A stretch of 64,000 nucleotides of DNA from Rhineura floridana (lineage: Eukaryota > Chordata > Lepidosauria > Squamata > Rhineuridae). Below the pieces are notes generated by a model. The model made no database searches. It had not been told where the DNA came from and saw nothing but the letters and a program-made list of their open reading frames with translations. Shown piece by piece: positions 42,301 through 57,300 of the stretch; the first letter of the stretch is position 1, and the number at the start of each line of letters is the position of its first letter. Location: the NCBI RefSeq assembly GCF_030035675.1, contig NC_084497.1:29710437-29774436 (forward strand), in the 5' to 3' direction. Both the position numbers and the translations under genes were made by a program.

Positions 42301-45300
42301 ATGTTGCTGAACTGCGACTCCCGTCATCGCCTCTGGCCGTCGGCCGTGCTGGTTGAGGCAGGTGGGACTTTGAGCCCAGCAACATTTGGACGTACACAGA
42401 GGTTCCCCAGCCCTGATGTAGGGCAACCTTCCCCAACGTGGTGCCCTCCAGCTGCTCTGGACTGCAGCAGCCATCAGGAATGGTGGTCATTATAGTCTCA
42501 AACATCTGAAAGGCACCTGGCTGAGAAGTCTGTTTTCAATGTCCCTTTTACTTGGCCCTCACATTTCAGAATATTTACACTCCCCGTGGCAGGGCTAGGG
42601 AACCTTTTTCAACTGGGGGGGGCACATTCCCTTCTGGGGGCCACATGCCAGCAGTGGGGGGGCAGAGGCAAAAGTGGGCGGAGCAACCGCTGTAAATGTT
42701 GCCTTTCTGATAGGCTCGTTTCTACCAGCACTCAAGCACGCCTCTGTCCTTCACCAGGCAAAGCAAGAGGCACAGTCTGAGTTGAAGGACACTTTCCAGC
42801 TAGACAAAAACAAGCACTCGGGGAGGTTGTAAAGCTGGTGGGTGTGGCCTGGAGAGAGTTCTGAGGGCCAGGCAGAGGGGTGTGGAGGGCCACATTCCGG
42901 CCCCTGGGCCTGGGGGTGCCCACTTCTGCTCCATGGAAAGCTTTGTGCAGAACAAAGGCCAGAGGGAGGGTGGGAGTGCTGAAAGGCGAAGGACTCTGCA
43001 CCCTCTTGGTGGGGACCCTGCGCCCAGCGCTAAGCCAGCGCTTTACGCAGCCAGGCTCTCCTTCCCCTTCGGTCTTCCCACCGCTCCTGGGGAACAGCAG
43101 AGCTCCTAAGAGGGGCCGTGCGTGCTCCAGACACTGCAGGGAGCTCCCAGATGGACTGCGCAGCCTTTGACGCCGCGCAGAGGCCCAGAGGAAGACCAGC
43201 AGCCTTGCTACTTACGTAAAGTCGCCCACTTTCCAGGGAGGCTCATCTGGGCTGCGTTAGAGACCGTCTTATGCAATGGGGAGGCTGTGGGGGAGGGTGG
43301 GGGGAGCAGCGGCTCTGAGGCTTCTGGAGGCAGCCCAGAATGGTGGCCAGTGAAATGATCCAGTCACGCTTGGCAAACTCAGCCCGGGTTGGGTGTTATC
43401 TTGCAGAAAGGGAGAAGGGAGTTTTGTGTGGTGTTGCTTCCCTCCAAAGAGAGTCCAACCAGACACTAAATTTTCATTGCCAGGGCTTTGATTGCAGGTG
43501 TTGACCTTCCTCCCACACGGCCATCTGCAGTGCCACTAGTCCTCATTGCCAGCGCCCACTGGCCCCCAGTGTGTGTTTGGCTGGAATTTCCAAAGCTGTG
43601 CGCTGCCCTACAATGTCTGTTCACTGTCCTGATTTTCAGGATGCCCATCAGTTCCCCTCCCATCCCCCCCTTTTAGGATAATAATACCCTTGCATAAATC
43701 CATGCTGTGCCTGCATCTGGAATAGAGTGTGCGGTTCTGGTCAAAAATGATATCATTGAGATGGAAAAGGGCAAGCAAAATGATTTAGGGCATGAGTGGG
43801 GAACCTGCGGTCCTCCAGATGTTCTTAGGCTCTCATCAGCCCTAGCAGCCAGCATGCCCAGTGGTCAGGGACGCTGATGGGAGTTGCAGTTTAGTGATAT
43901 CTGGAGGGCTGCAGCTTCCTCAGACCTGTATTAAAAGGACGAAGAGTTGTAATGGAAGGTAGCTAGGGGCAGCAAAGGCAAGTGATGGTCTGATTTGTGA
44001 TGGAAGGTAGTTAGAGGCAGTAAAGGCAAGCAATGGTCTAGTTCAGGGATGGGAAACCTGTGGCCGCCCACGTATTCTTAGACTCCCAACTCTCATCAGT
44101 CCTAGCAGCCAGTATGCCCAATGGTCAGGCATGATTGCAGGAGTTGGAGTCCAACAGTTGTTCCCCAGCCCTGATTTAGAACACCTCCCCTGTGCAGAGG
44201 AGCTGCTGAAGCACCATCCCCCAACCTGGTGCCCTCCAGATGCTTGGGATGACAGCTCCCATCAGCCCCAGCCAGCGGAGCTGTGTGATATGAGGGGCAA
44301 TGGGAGCATCTGGTGGGCTGGCAGGTGTGAGTCGACGGGATGTGTGCAGAGTCTACACGTCCTTTGGTCTCTCATGCTGCTCTGGCTCCTTGCAGGGCAG
44401 CCCAGCGTCTCTGTCCATGGTCACGTAGGAGGCCATAGAGCTGGGCTTTAAACTCAAGGAAAGCCCATCGCTCAGTGGCAGAGCCCCTGCCTTGCACGTG
44501 GAGGGTTCCAGGTTCAGTCCCCGGCCGTATCTTTGGCTAAGACTGGAAGAGACCTCTGCGTGAAACCCTGGAGAGCAGCTGCCAGTCAGAGTAGACAGTA
44601 CTGAGCAAAATGGACTAATGGCCCGATTCTGTACAAGGCAGTTTCCTATGTTCCTGTTTCAGTCAGCTTTTTATTCAGAACAATGAGGACTAGAAGGTTG
44701 CTTTCTTTTTAGGGAAAAGGCTATATACATAGCTCAGTGACAGAGCACCTGCGTTGCATGCAGAAGGTCCCAGGTTCAGTCCCCGGCAGCATCTCCTGGT
44801 AGGGCTGGGAATGTCCCCTGCCTGAAACCCTGAAAAGCAGCTGCCAGTCAGAGTAGACAGTACTGAGCTAGATGGACCAAGGGTCTGCCTCAGCATACAG
44901 CTTCCTGTGTTCCCATGCCCACTCTTGCGGGGGTCACGGGGGCAGAGCACACAGCAAAGTGCTTCTGATCCACGCTGGCGAAACTGTCTCCTCTTTCGAT
45001 GGAGGGAGATCAGGATGGCTAAGATGATTATTTATTTATTTATTAAATTTCTATCCCGCCCTTCCTCCCAGAAGGAGCCCAGGGCAGCAAACAAATGATA
45101 AGACCCTAAAAGCGTCTTCTAAAGCATCTAAAAAGTCAAACATCCTAAAAAAAAACTGAAAAACGAAACATCTTTAAGAAAATAACTTTAAAAACATATT
45201 TGAAAGCAGTTCTGGCACAGATGCAGCCTGGGAATGAAGGTCTCTACTTAAAAGGCTTGTTGTGGAAGAGGAAGGTCTCTGGTAGGTGTCAAAAAGACAA

Positions 45301-48300
45301 CAGAAGCAGCACTGGAAACTGAGTCCATGATGGGACAGTTGAAGGAGCTGGCTATGTTTAGCCGGAGAAGAGAAGATTAAGGGGGAGACATGATAGCCGG
45401 CTTCAAATATCTGGAAGTCTGCCTTGCAGAAGATGGAGCAGGCTGTCATTCTCTGAGTTGCTGCAGACGGCAGGACTGGAACCGATAGCCAGAAATCTCA
45501 GGGAAAGGGGATTTTGGCTCAACAATAGAAGGGTGAGAGCTGCTCAACAATGGGACAGGCTGCCTCAGGAGGTGGTGGACTCTCCTTCGTTAAGCAGGGG
45601 CTTGATGGCTCACCTGTCAGGGATGCTGTGGTTGCAAGATTCCTCTTCTGAGCAGAGGGTCAGTCTGGATGCCATCTAAGTACATTTCCAGCTCTATGAT
45701 TCAGTGGGATCTGGGACTTGATGCGGTGTCCTTGTGGGGCCAAGTCCCTTCCCTGGTGGTGTTTTGTGCTTGCAGGGCTCCTTCCTTCCTAAATTCTCGC
45801 AGAGAGGCCCAGCCAGCCTCGCTCAGAGGGATTTGTTCTGCTTGCAGACAGGATGTTCTTCGGCCAATGGCGTGAGAATTCCAGGGAGGAGGTGACAGGC
45901 GGCAGGCGAGAGAAATATGCTACTTCCGGTAACTTGAGCACCCTGACAGCAGGGGCTCCTTCCCTCCCCCCCCCCAAATGCACTGCCATGGCTGACAGGT
46001 GCTGGGAACTTTTTCTGCTCGGTCAAAATGTGGAGACATGCAGAGGTTACAATCTCCAGTTGTTAGAATGAAAGTGGCATCCTTCTGTGCAGGGAATCTG
46101 CCCTCTGACCAAACAGGATAGGGCCTTGACAGACATCTGTCCTGTTAACTTGTTCTCAAGCTGTGTCTCACCTGCTTTGCGTGCAGAAGGCTCCGGGTTC
46201 AATTACCGGCAGCATCTGGGCAATGACTCCCTGCCGGGAACCCTGGAGAGCCTCTGCCAGTCAGTGCAGGGAACACTGAGCTAGAGGGACCGAATGTCTG
46301 ATGCCGTATAAGACAGCGTCTGTTATTCTAACATTCTGCCACCTTACAGAAGACCTTTGAGCCAGGCAGGCTGTGAGGAAAGGGATGTGAGTCACCTCCG
46401 AAAAGAGATTGTAGAGCTGGGAAAGGTCCAGAGAAGGACAACCACAGTGATTCAGGTGCTGGATTGATTCCCGTATGAAGAACAGTTGCAAGATTTGGGC
46501 CTTTTTTCATTTCGAGAAAAGGCGGGTATGAGGCACCCCGATGGAAGCGTGTGACATTATGCATGGCGTGGGGAGAGCGGAGAGAGGCAAGTTTTCTCCC
46601 TCACTCATAACACTAGAATGCGTGAACATCCGACGGAGCTGAAAGTTGGAAGGTTCAGGGCAGACCAAAGGGAGGACTTTTTCATGCAGCGCAGAGTTCA
46701 ACTATGGAATCCGCTCCCCCAAGAGGCAGCCACGGCCACTGGCCTGGAGGGCTGCAAAAGAGATGTAGACAAACCCCTGGAGGAGAAGGCTGTCCATGGC
46801 TACTAGCCACCATGACGCTTTTCCACGGGGGGAGGCCTGTGCCTCTCAATCCCAGTTGCTAGAAACTGCAGGAGGGGAGAGTGTGGCTGATGCTCGCATG
46901 ACCTGCTTGCGGGATTCCCACTGGGAATTTACCCCAGGCATGGAGAGAAGGGCTCTAAGAGGCCCACAATGACTGTGCAACGCAGGAGGGTGTGTCAGGG
47001 GAGGGGAGATCTCCTTGCCCCTTCCCAGTGTGGGACCAGGCCTGGGGGCTCCCCAGTGTCTCCGTCTCGGCTGCCGCCTGCCTGCCTGGGCATATTTTTG
47101 ACCAGCAGGGAACATGGGCTATTTTGGGGAGGCTTCTGCCCGATCTGTTTTCATCCATGGTGAGCGTTGACCCCTGTATCCTGGCACGTCCGTGTAAAAA
47201 AAAGTCTATCGGTTGGCTCCTCTGAGTTCAGATTATCATTGCGAGGACTGTGGCTCAGTGGCAGAGTACCTGCCTTGCATGCAGAAGGCCCCAAGCTCAG
47301 CCCTCAGCAGCAGCTCCAGGGGACAGGGCTGGGGCTGTCCCCTGCCTGCAGTTCTGGAGAGCCACTGCCAGTCAGTGTAGGGAATACTGAGCTAGATGGA
47401 CAAAGGCTGTGACTCAGCATAAGGTGGCTTCCATTTAAATTGGCCCTTTATATAGAACAATGAGGACTGGAATCTTTTGAGGTGATTAGCTGTAACTCAG
47501 TGGCAGAGCACTTGCTTCGCGTGCTGGAGCTCCCAGGTTCAATCCGCAGCATCTAGGGTGAGGGCTGGGAATGCCCCCTGCCTGAAACCCGGGAGAGCTG
47601 CAGTGTAGACAGTATTGAGCCAGATGGGCCACTGGTCTGATTCAGTGGAAGGCAGCTTCCTATCTTCCTGTGCCCCGGAAAGGGCTGTGCCTCAGTGTCG
47701 ACCAGTTGCTGCACATAGTATTCCAAGGGCAGTCGCACCGTGCGTTTGTGCAAACACCTTGTGATGTGGGCAGTTTCCTTTTTGAGCCCTTTCCTGATGC
47801 TTCACAGTGTCCCATTTTGAGGTCCGGCGACCGGAACTGTGCCTGTTATCCCAGACGTCATTCTCCCATAAATCTGGCGCTGAGGGGTCCCTGCAGAAAC
47901 AGATATCTGGTCACTTCCTCTGGAAAGTAACTTTGAAAGAAAGAGAAAATCCCCGTAGCAATGGTGATTAGTCCACTTTTTGAAAATGGTGGGGAGGACG
48001 TGGCCAGATGGATATTGGAACAACCAGACGCAGATTGGTGGGGGCTGTTGACTGAGATCAGGGGGAGGCCTCTGTGGCAGGATGGGGGGTGCAGAGGAAG
48101 GGGCAGCTGCCTATCTCTGTGTGTTTGCACATGCGCACGTGCGGCGCCTATGGCCCTGAAGCGCAGAGGGCTGGAGGGGGTCAGGATGTTGCCAGTTCCT
48201 TGGCGGAAACTTTTCTTTGTCCAGTTGTTTTCACAAGCCTTTGGAGCCTCAATCTCTGCCCTGGAAGTGGAAGGGTCTCATTTTTGGAGGCCAAGGATAA

Positions 48301-51300
48301 TGTTTGTGCTGAGATGGGATGGAAATCCGACTTCCAGGAGGCAGATAATTAGAGAGGAGCCTCTTCCGAAGGGAGGGCCGTTTTCTTTCTCTCTTTTCTC
48401 CCCAGAACCAGCAGCAATGACAACCTCCCCTTTGGGTGCCTATAGATGGGGGAGCAGAATGGCACGTTTAAACATCCATCCCTGCCTGTAACCTGCAATA
48501 ACAGCTGCAACAAGGAGTTCACCGCATGGGCAGGAATGCCCTTGATGTGCCTGGTCTTTGTGGCTGGCTGGGATGCAAACTATATTTTTCTCTGCTTTGA
48601 TCCACTCTTTTCGCGAGGGAAGACGCGTGGGAGATTTCTGGTTCTAGGTGTGGCATGGAGAGACCAGGCTATTGGAGATGGAGAGGCGTGTGCGTGTTGT
48701 GTATGCTTGCTGGAGCTGACGGGAGTTGTCCTTCAACAACGTCCAGAGGGCCGCAGGCTCCCGCCACCTGGGCTAACTAGCAGAGCACCTGCTTTGCATG
48801 CAGAAGGTTCAATCCCCGGCAGCATCTCCAGGTTCCTTGCCTGAAACTCTGGAGAGCGTTGTTCTTCAACCGTGGGTCCCCAGATGTTGCCGGACGGCAG
48901 ATCCCCTCCTCCCTGACCATTGGCTAAGCCGTCTGAGGAGGATGTGGGTTGTTGTCCAACATCATCCGGGGATGCACAGTTGAAGAACGGCGGTGTAGAC
49001 AATACTGAGCTGGACAGGCCAACAGCCTGACTCAGGACAGGCAGCTTCTTCTGTTTTTATGTTCCTAGAAACCCTCCCCACCCCAGCGATGCACTCCTCT
49101 CTCTCTAGCTGTTCACCTTGGCTGCTCAGAATGCCCTGGTCATTTCGGTGGTGCTGATCTGTTTGCGTGCAACGGGGACAGTCAAATGAAAGAGCCCAGC
49201 ATTCTTTTCAAGTTGTCCGTCTTGGGGCCGGTTCCTCTCTCCTCCTACACTTCTCTTGCTAATTTCTGAGCCTTGTTGTCCAGGAATCTCAGTCCTTCCT
49301 CCAGGAACTGCATTTTGACGACCCAAGCAAAGGTGTCCTGCAGTGAGTGTTGGAGTCCGGGGTTCCCCTCTGTGCCGCCTGCTTCCTTGTGACCCACGAT
49401 CCTTCCTTGCCAAGGCTGCAGAAGCCCCTTCCTCCTCCTCCTCCTCCTCCTTTGGAGCAAGGGACGTTGTTTGCCTATGGGGGTTGTGTGTGTGTGTGTG
49501 CTTTCTTCTTGATTCAAGTCCAGTGTTTACTCTGGGGCCAGAGGAAGATTGATGGTGGCGCTGAGCAATTCATTTCCTCACCTTCCTGTGTGGGGTCCGC
49601 ATAAAGTGTTGGAGAAGGAAGCACATTGTTGTCACCTGGCAACCTGAAGAGGTTGTCATGATGTTTTCTGGAGGGGAGTCAAGTGTTAAGGAGCGCGCCT
49701 GTCTGCCTGTCTCCTTCTTCAGAGGAAGCCTTTAAGTGAGTCAGCAGAACTAGGAAGTATTAAGAGGCTGGGAGGGTGAAATGCACATAGAATATGTGTT
49801 TTGCCTGCAGAGGGTCCCGGGTTCAACCCCCGGCATCTCCAGGTATGGCTGGGAAAAGGCCTTTAGTCTGAAACCTGGAGGAGCTGCTGCCTTCAGTGTA
49901 GATAGTTATGAGCCTCAGGGGCTGACCAATCTCTCAAATTCAGGTTCTCCTTTTTGGCGGTCTTTGTCCCACTTTCACATAACTGGCTTTATCTTTAGGA
50001 TCATTTAAAGATGACAGTAGACGGCGCGCCAGCAATAAGCAGAATCAAACAAAAAGTCCTAAAATGGCTTTTGCTGGCTGCCTAAACACCAGCAAAGTAT
50101 GAGATAACTGCATGCATCTGGGGGCCAGCTCAGATAAGGCCCTGCTTCCAACCACCACCTGTCTAATCTTGGTGGGAGGGGGAAGCTTGGAGCAGGCCCT
50201 CTGTCAGTGACCTCCGGGTGAGTAGGCAGAGAAGGTGGGCCCTCGGATTCCTTGTTCAGTTCCTGCAAGGAAGTCATTTTGTTCTCTCTGGGAATCCTTT
50301 GACCTCTTGCGCTGCCTTGGAGGGGGGGCATTCATGAATCAAGAACCAAGAGTTAACGCAGGACCCTGTGCAGTCAGGTCTGTGCTAGCGGGGGGGGGGG
50401 AGAAAAGGAAGGGGGTTAGAATCGTAAGGGCCCCTCCTGCTTGCCAGGAATCTCTCCCTCCATAGAGTTGCCACTTCAGCGGCTTCCGCAGGACAATTTC
50501 TGGAAACGAGTCAAGGCTGCGAGAACCTGGGGTGGGGTGGGGGACAGGTCTCCCGGCCTTTAAATAGCCAAGCAATTAGTTATGGAAATAGCTGCCATTG
50601 TTCTGATGAGCGGCTGGACTACTGGGTGGGCGGGAAACTCACTTTTTCCAGGCGGGGAACGGAACAGGGTGCAGGACACTCGGTAGAAAGGCAACGTTTG
50701 CAGGGAAGGGCCGTAGCTCAGTGGCCGAGCATCCGCTTTGCGTGCTGCAGGCCCCGGGTTCAATCCCCAGCAGCATCTCCAGGCAGGGTTGGGAGAGACC
50801 CCAGTCTGAACCCGTGGAGGGCTTTTGCTGCCACGCAGTGCCAAACTCTGTCTGAGATGATATAAAGCTGCTTCTTATCTTTATGTTTTCAATTAGCCAT
50901 GAGGACTAGGATCTTACTTTGTTTTTAGTGTAGAGGTGGTAGCTCAGTGGTAGAGCACCTGCTTTGTGTGCAGAAATCCCCAGCAGAATCTCATCTCCGG
51001 GTGTGGCTGGGAGAGACCCCTGCACAAAACCCTGGAGTGTTTCACTGCCAGTCCGTGTGGGCTGTACTGAGCTGGATGGACCAAGGGCCTGACTCAGTAT
51101 AAGGCAGCTTCCTGCATACCTAAATTTCATTGTGGCAAGCCGTGGAATTACCAAAGTGTGTGCCGGTCCACTGAGGCTTTGGATCGGGTGCCAGCATATC
51201 TGTGGTGCCTGTTGTTTTGTCTCCCACAGTCAGCAAACGAATATGTGTATTTGAGTGAGTGAAGTATGTGTGCATGTTTCTGGTTACACAGCCTGAATCT

Positions 51301-54300
51301 CTGCAGAAGGTGCTGTTGAACTCTCCTCTTTGACCTTTGATCTCTATGAAGAAAAGTCTAGTATGCCATTAGTCAGTATATTGGTATATATTCAGCTGCC
51401 CCCAAGTGTTGGGGTGCAATATTTTGGCTCTAACCATATGGACTTACTTCCCAGAGAATAAGTCTCAATATATGGGGAGCCCTCTTCAACCCAAAGGCCA
51501 AATTCCCCAGTAATGGGTGGAGCCCAGAGGCAAAAGTGGGCGGAACAACAAATGCAAATTTTATTGTTGTTATTTATATTGTTAATAGACCACTTACTAT
51601 TGAACAGATCTCAAAGGGGTTTACATAAAAAGAAAACCAGATGCATAAGTCTGCAATTTAATTTTGCAGTAGGCCAGTCTCTACCCACATTATCACACCC
51701 ATCTCTCTGACTTCCTTCCAGGCAAGCAAGGGGTCTGATCAGAGTTCAAGCACACGTCCCAGCCAGGCAAAAAACACTCAAGGATGGTGCAAGGCAGGGC
51801 CAGCGAGGGGAGTGGCCTGGGAAGAGATTCCCGAGGGCCAGACAGAGAAGCTTGGAGGGCCATTCAATAGGGCATTCTTCTTAGTAAGTGTGCAGAAATT
51901 GGCAGTGCGTATCAATCATAGAATCGTAGAGTTGGATGGGGCCTGTAAGGCCATCCAGTCCAACCCCCTGCTCAATGCAGGCATCCAAATTAAAGCACCC
52001 CCAACAAGTCTGTCTCCAGCAGCCTCCTGAATGTCTCCAGTGTTGGGGAGCCCGCCACCTTCCTAGGTCATTGGTTCCGTTGTCCTACTGCTCTAACAAT
52101 CAGGAAGGTTTTCCTGATGTTCAACTGAAATCTGGCTTCCTGCAACTTGAGCCCATTATTCTGCGCTCTGGGATGATTGAGAAGCGGTCCCGGCCTCCCC
52201 TGTGAGACAACCTTTCAAGTGCTTTCAAGTTTAGTCAGTACATTAGTCATTTCGAAAAGGACTGGGGAGCCTTTGACTCTCCAGATATTGCTGAATTCCA
52301 GCTCCCATCAGTCCCAGCAAACATGGCCAATGACCGGGGTTGATGGGAAATGTGCAGCTGGAGGGCCAAAGAACCCCCCCACACCTGATTTTTTTTTTTA
52401 AAAAAAATCCTTGTTTGTTCCATGCAGGAGCAAAATGCCCCCTCTGCTAAGGCAGTGCTTGTGTCATCTAAAACAAAAACAAATAATTTTGTTTGCTTAC
52501 ATATTAAGATTTGTGCTCAAAAATGTTTTGCCAGGATGGTTAATGTAACCTGGCAAAATAATGCAATTTAAAAAAATACAGAGCAAAACTAAACTTAAAA
52601 TGCCTGAGGGTGGTTGTTTTTAAAAAACTCTTTGCCCAGTGCAGAAGACGTCTTTCTTTGGTATGACTGTTTCATTCAGCTTTTTATCAAATGTGTAGCT
52701 GACTAAAAACACAGCACTATGGATAGTTGAAGGCTGCTGTAATCTCTCTCCTGAATCTTCTCCGTATGCTTAATGAAATCTTAAATTGATTAATTTGGGT
52801 GCCAGCGCTGAGTGAGAGTTGATTAGGTGCTCCAGGAGCCTGATATAAAAATCCAGGCACCCAAAATGTTTAAAACTGGATAAGCACCTTCTCTCCCCCC
52901 CCCCCATTGGTGCACCCTGCATATTCTGGCTTGCGGGTCCTGACTCTTGCCAAGCGGGTTGGGATGGGTGCCATGCGCTTCTGCCGCAGCGGCTTCTGAC
53001 TTGGGACCCAGATCCCCAACCTGAGCTCTGGGCCGCCTCTCTGAGGTGATTCCCTTCTCGGATGCCTCAGCGCGGGCCAGAAATCAGCATGAAGTAAATG
53101 TTTCCTGGCTGCAGGGAAGAAGCAAGCAGGGAAACTCTTGCACAGAGGAAGAGAGGGGGGAGGAAGCGGGAGTGTGCCTGTGCGCAGGCCTTGCTGTCCA
53201 CGCTGTCAGCTACGTGAAGAGCTGCCCGTCAAAGGAGCATGATCACTCCCTACTTGTTCCTCCTCCCTCTCTCCCTAGCCAGTCGCCCTCTGTGCAGTGC
53301 CAGCTGCCATCTCTCCTCCCTCCCCGCTTCTTCCTTTGTAGCTGGTGCCAAAGAAGTCTTTCGTCCTGGCTTTCTGCTTGGCATTCTTCCCTCTGCACCG
53401 CAGGGCAGGAATTTCCTACAGTTCTCGGTGACTTACCTGCCTCCCTTGCAGCGCACAACCGCTCTCTCTCCTGCGACAGCATCTGCCTCCAAACCACCAC
53501 CTCCACCGCCCCCGCGACGCCCTTTCAGGTTATTTATGTCATGCCTTCAGAACGTCGTGCCACACGGGGTTAGGAGCTGCATTAGACACAGCTGCTTGGA
53601 GGATGCATCTTCCCTGAAAAAACAACACCACCAAAATACAGCACATACCGTCTTACAAAACAAAAAAGCGATTGGGGGGGGGAAGAACTCAGCTTCTGGA
53701 ACGGGTGGGGCATGACAGAGAGATGGCTCAGAGGTAAAGCCAATTCCGTGCCCGGAACCGACACCAGACGGTAAACCGTGGCTTGCGAGCAGCTGACAAC
53801 GTGTGATGCGAACCATGGTTTGAAACTGATCTGCAAGATGTAGGTTGGTGGCTACTGTCTGAACTGACGAAGTCCCAGTACGAGACACCCGTTACTTCCC
53901 CTTTGGGGCTGTTTGGGGGTGCCTTTAGGGGTTCTCGGTGGAGGTAAGAGGAATAGCACAGACTGTTGCCTGCTTGTATATCCTGAATGCCAGCTTTGCA
54001 TGCAGAAGGTCCCCAGCAGCATCTCCAGGCAGGGCTGGAGCCGGATGGATCAAGGGTCTGGATCCACATAATGCAGCTTCCTATCTTCCTAAGGGGAAGG
54101 GGCACGTCTCGTGGTTCCCCACACAGCCCCTGAGGTCTGGTTGGCCTTCACCAGGGACAGAGCCTTCGCCGTGGTAGGCCCTTCCCTGTTAAACTCCCTA
54201 CCACTAGAGTTTCAGCAGGAACCATCCCTGCCTTCTTTTAGACATCTTCTGAAAATGGTATTGTTTAGACAGACCCTCACAATCTGATTTTTTTTTTGTA

Positions 54301-57300
54301 CCCAACTGGTATCTCCTGCCCGCCCCCTGCTCTCACGAGCTCATGATCCACCCGCCAGTTTTCCCCGAAGTTGTCGGAGGACAATGTTGGAAGAGACAAG
54401 GCTGCCCACATGTCAATCACCTGACATCACAATAATGTCAGGTGACCGAAAGCCAGCAGAAGAGGACTCTTTGCATCGCCAGCTTTAATTGAAGCTGGTG
54501 ATTTAGAGGAGCATTTTTACCTTTGTGGTGCGAATTAAGCTGCACCAGAGCAACATCACTTGCTTGCCAGCTTGACTTACAGCTCTACACTGATGGGCAG
54601 CAGCTCTCCACAGTTCCATGCGGAGGTCTTTCCAGCCCTACCTGGAGAGGCTACCAGGGATTGAACCTGGGACCTCTGCACGCAAAGCGGGGGCTCTGCC
54701 ACTGAGCTAGGCCCCTTCCCAGCAGAGCCCCATTCAAGACACTTCTGCAGGTGCTGACATTTTTCTCTGCTTGATGCATGAGATGCATTTCTAGGTCCTT
54801 GGTGGCCTCTTCCCTCACCCAGAACACCGGAATGTAAAAAGATGCCTTCCCTTGAGCCAGACCCTTGGTGCATCTAGCTCAGTATTGTGTACTCCGACTG
54901 GCAGTGGCTCTCCAGGGTTTCAGACAAGGGAGATTCACAGCCTTACCTGGAGATGCTGCTGGATATTGAACCCGGGACCTTTACTTCCCTTGAGATACAT
55001 ACAGGAAGATGCCTAAGACTGAATCTGGCCCCTGGCCTATCTAGCGCAGGGTGGTCTTCACTGATTGGCAGCAGTTCTTCAGGGTCTCAGAGACGGGTCC
55101 CTACCTGGGACCTTCTGCATGCAAAGCAGGCGCTCTGCTACTGAGCTAACGGCTCTTCCCTAGGGAGCAGGTGGGTGAGGATTCCGTTGACCAGCTCTGT
55201 GCCTGCAAGCAGCCTGGCCGCCTCCTCCTCATTCTGTCCTTGCAACTTGGGAGGGGGCTTTGTTCAGCTTTTTCTGAATCCAGCTCTCTCTTTCTCTCTC
55301 TGCCCTTCCGTTCCTCCAGGGTGGGCTCCCAGGCTGGTGTGGCTTGTTGGTGCTTGCAGCAGGGTGGGTGGCCAACAGCCCTCTCAACGGTGCTGAGGGC
55401 AGTTCCTGGCTGGCTCACAGGAGCCTCCGCCTGGCACAAGCTATGGGAAGCCGGGGAAGCTGGGCTCGATGTGGAGGACCGGTGCTCCCTGGCACAGTGC
55501 CCCGTTGGCATTTGCCATCAGCATGGCCCGCCGACTCCGGTTTCTCCTCTGCCTTTTCACGCCCTTTCTGTCAGGCCGGCACAATTAAACCCCCTTTTAT
55601 GTCTCTGGACGTATGCTTTGTCCCGGGACTCTCCAGCCTTCAATAATGCGCCCAGCAATCTTTGCACAGGGAAATGCTGCCATGTCAAATTCCTGCCATG
55701 GTCTGTTGGGCGGTTTTTCCCACCTGAGCAGGGAGGGCACCGTTCAGGTCACAGGGCTGGCTGTGCAGGGCTGGGGAGCAGGTGGAGAATGGGCATCCCT
55801 CCAAGATCACTGCCGAGGGTCCTGGGAAGCAGAATGAGATCTAGCAGCTGGAGGGCCGAGTCAGGAGGAGGATTATTTGTATCGTTTCAGTATATTAGTC
55901 ACTTGACCCATAAGGAGTCTCCAAGCAACTTCCGTCATTGTTTGCATTTGTTAGTCGCTTTATACAAAGCAACTTAACAGCAAGCGAAGACACAAACAGA
56001 CGGAATCAATGAAAGGCCAAATTAAGGAACATCTTGCAGTGCAAGATTCCTAAAACTCTGATCCAACCAATCAAAAAGGCCAAGTCCTGCCCCCACCCCA
56101 GTGAAAGATGAACACCACAGAGAGGCTAAGTACCACCAAAGGCCTGGCTGAATAAAGTGTCTTAAGATGGCACCAGGTGTGTTTCCTTGGGGAAAGAATC
56201 ATCATCATCATCACATCATCATCATCATTATCTTTATTATTAAATAGTGCCAGGGATTGAACCTGGGACCTTCTGCAGGCAAACCAGGTGCTCTGCCACT
56301 GCCTGCCTTCATATCCTGCCAATCTGTGGCAAAGGCCCAGCCTTGCCCTGGCACTGGAGCGACTCTGGAGCCTCATCGCTGCAGGTCGTGACTTGGCCCA
56401 GCATGGCGATGTTTGCTTCGCTTTCATCCCGGGCTTGACCTCATGTCCAAACAGGCACCCTGCTTCCAGCTGCAGCGAGCTGAGGTTCAGTCTGGGAACA
56501 TTGCCGCTTGGAACCGTGCAGGTAGGGGACACCCTCCAGCCCTCCCACCTCCCCTAGGGCCTCTCTCACGTTTCCTCTTCCCCGCTCTTAGTTTGCTGCA
56601 AGGGCTGCCTCTGTCTGAGGTTGGGCAGAACCCTCTGGAGTTTGGTGGCGCAGCGAGCAGATATGGCTCTGGAGGGGGGAGCTCTCCTTCCCTCCAGCTG
56701 TCATGGACTTCTGGCTCTGAAGGGCCTGATTCCCTGGCACAGAGCTCTCCCCCCCCCCAGCTGGATTCTGCAGTGAGGCTGCTAGAGCGCACAGGCAGAA
56801 CGACTCTTCCCAGCTTTTAGGAACGCACAAAAGGGTGAGCAAAATTATGAAGGGGATGGAGCATGTTCCCTATGAGGAAATGGTGCAACATTTTTAGTTT
56901 AGAGAACTAAGGGGAGGCATGGTAGAGGTGTATAAAATCATACATGGTGTGAAGAAAGTGGACAGGGAAACGTTTTTCTCCCTCTCGCATAATGCTATAA
57001 CTTGGGGACATTCAATTCAGCTGAATGTTGGAAGGTTCAGGACAGAGAAACAAAAGGGCTGCTTCATGCTGTGCATAGTTAACTTATGGGATTCGCTCCC
57101 ACAAGAGGCAGTGATGGCCGCCAACTTGGATGACTTTAGAAGAGGATGAGACAAATTCGTGGAGAATGTGGCTATCAGCGGCTACTAGCCAGGATGGCTC
57201 TGCTCTGCCTCCACAGCCAGAGGCAGTATGGCTCTGGATACCGGAGTTGCTGCTGTTGCCCTCCAGTCTTGCTTGTGCACTGGTTGGGCACTGTCACAAC

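Noticed and set aside
55171-55977. 268-codon open frame in HSPG2 intron 1
   Set aside because: No domain, no splice pattern and no start or promoter context; it begins in a SINE and is best read as chance.
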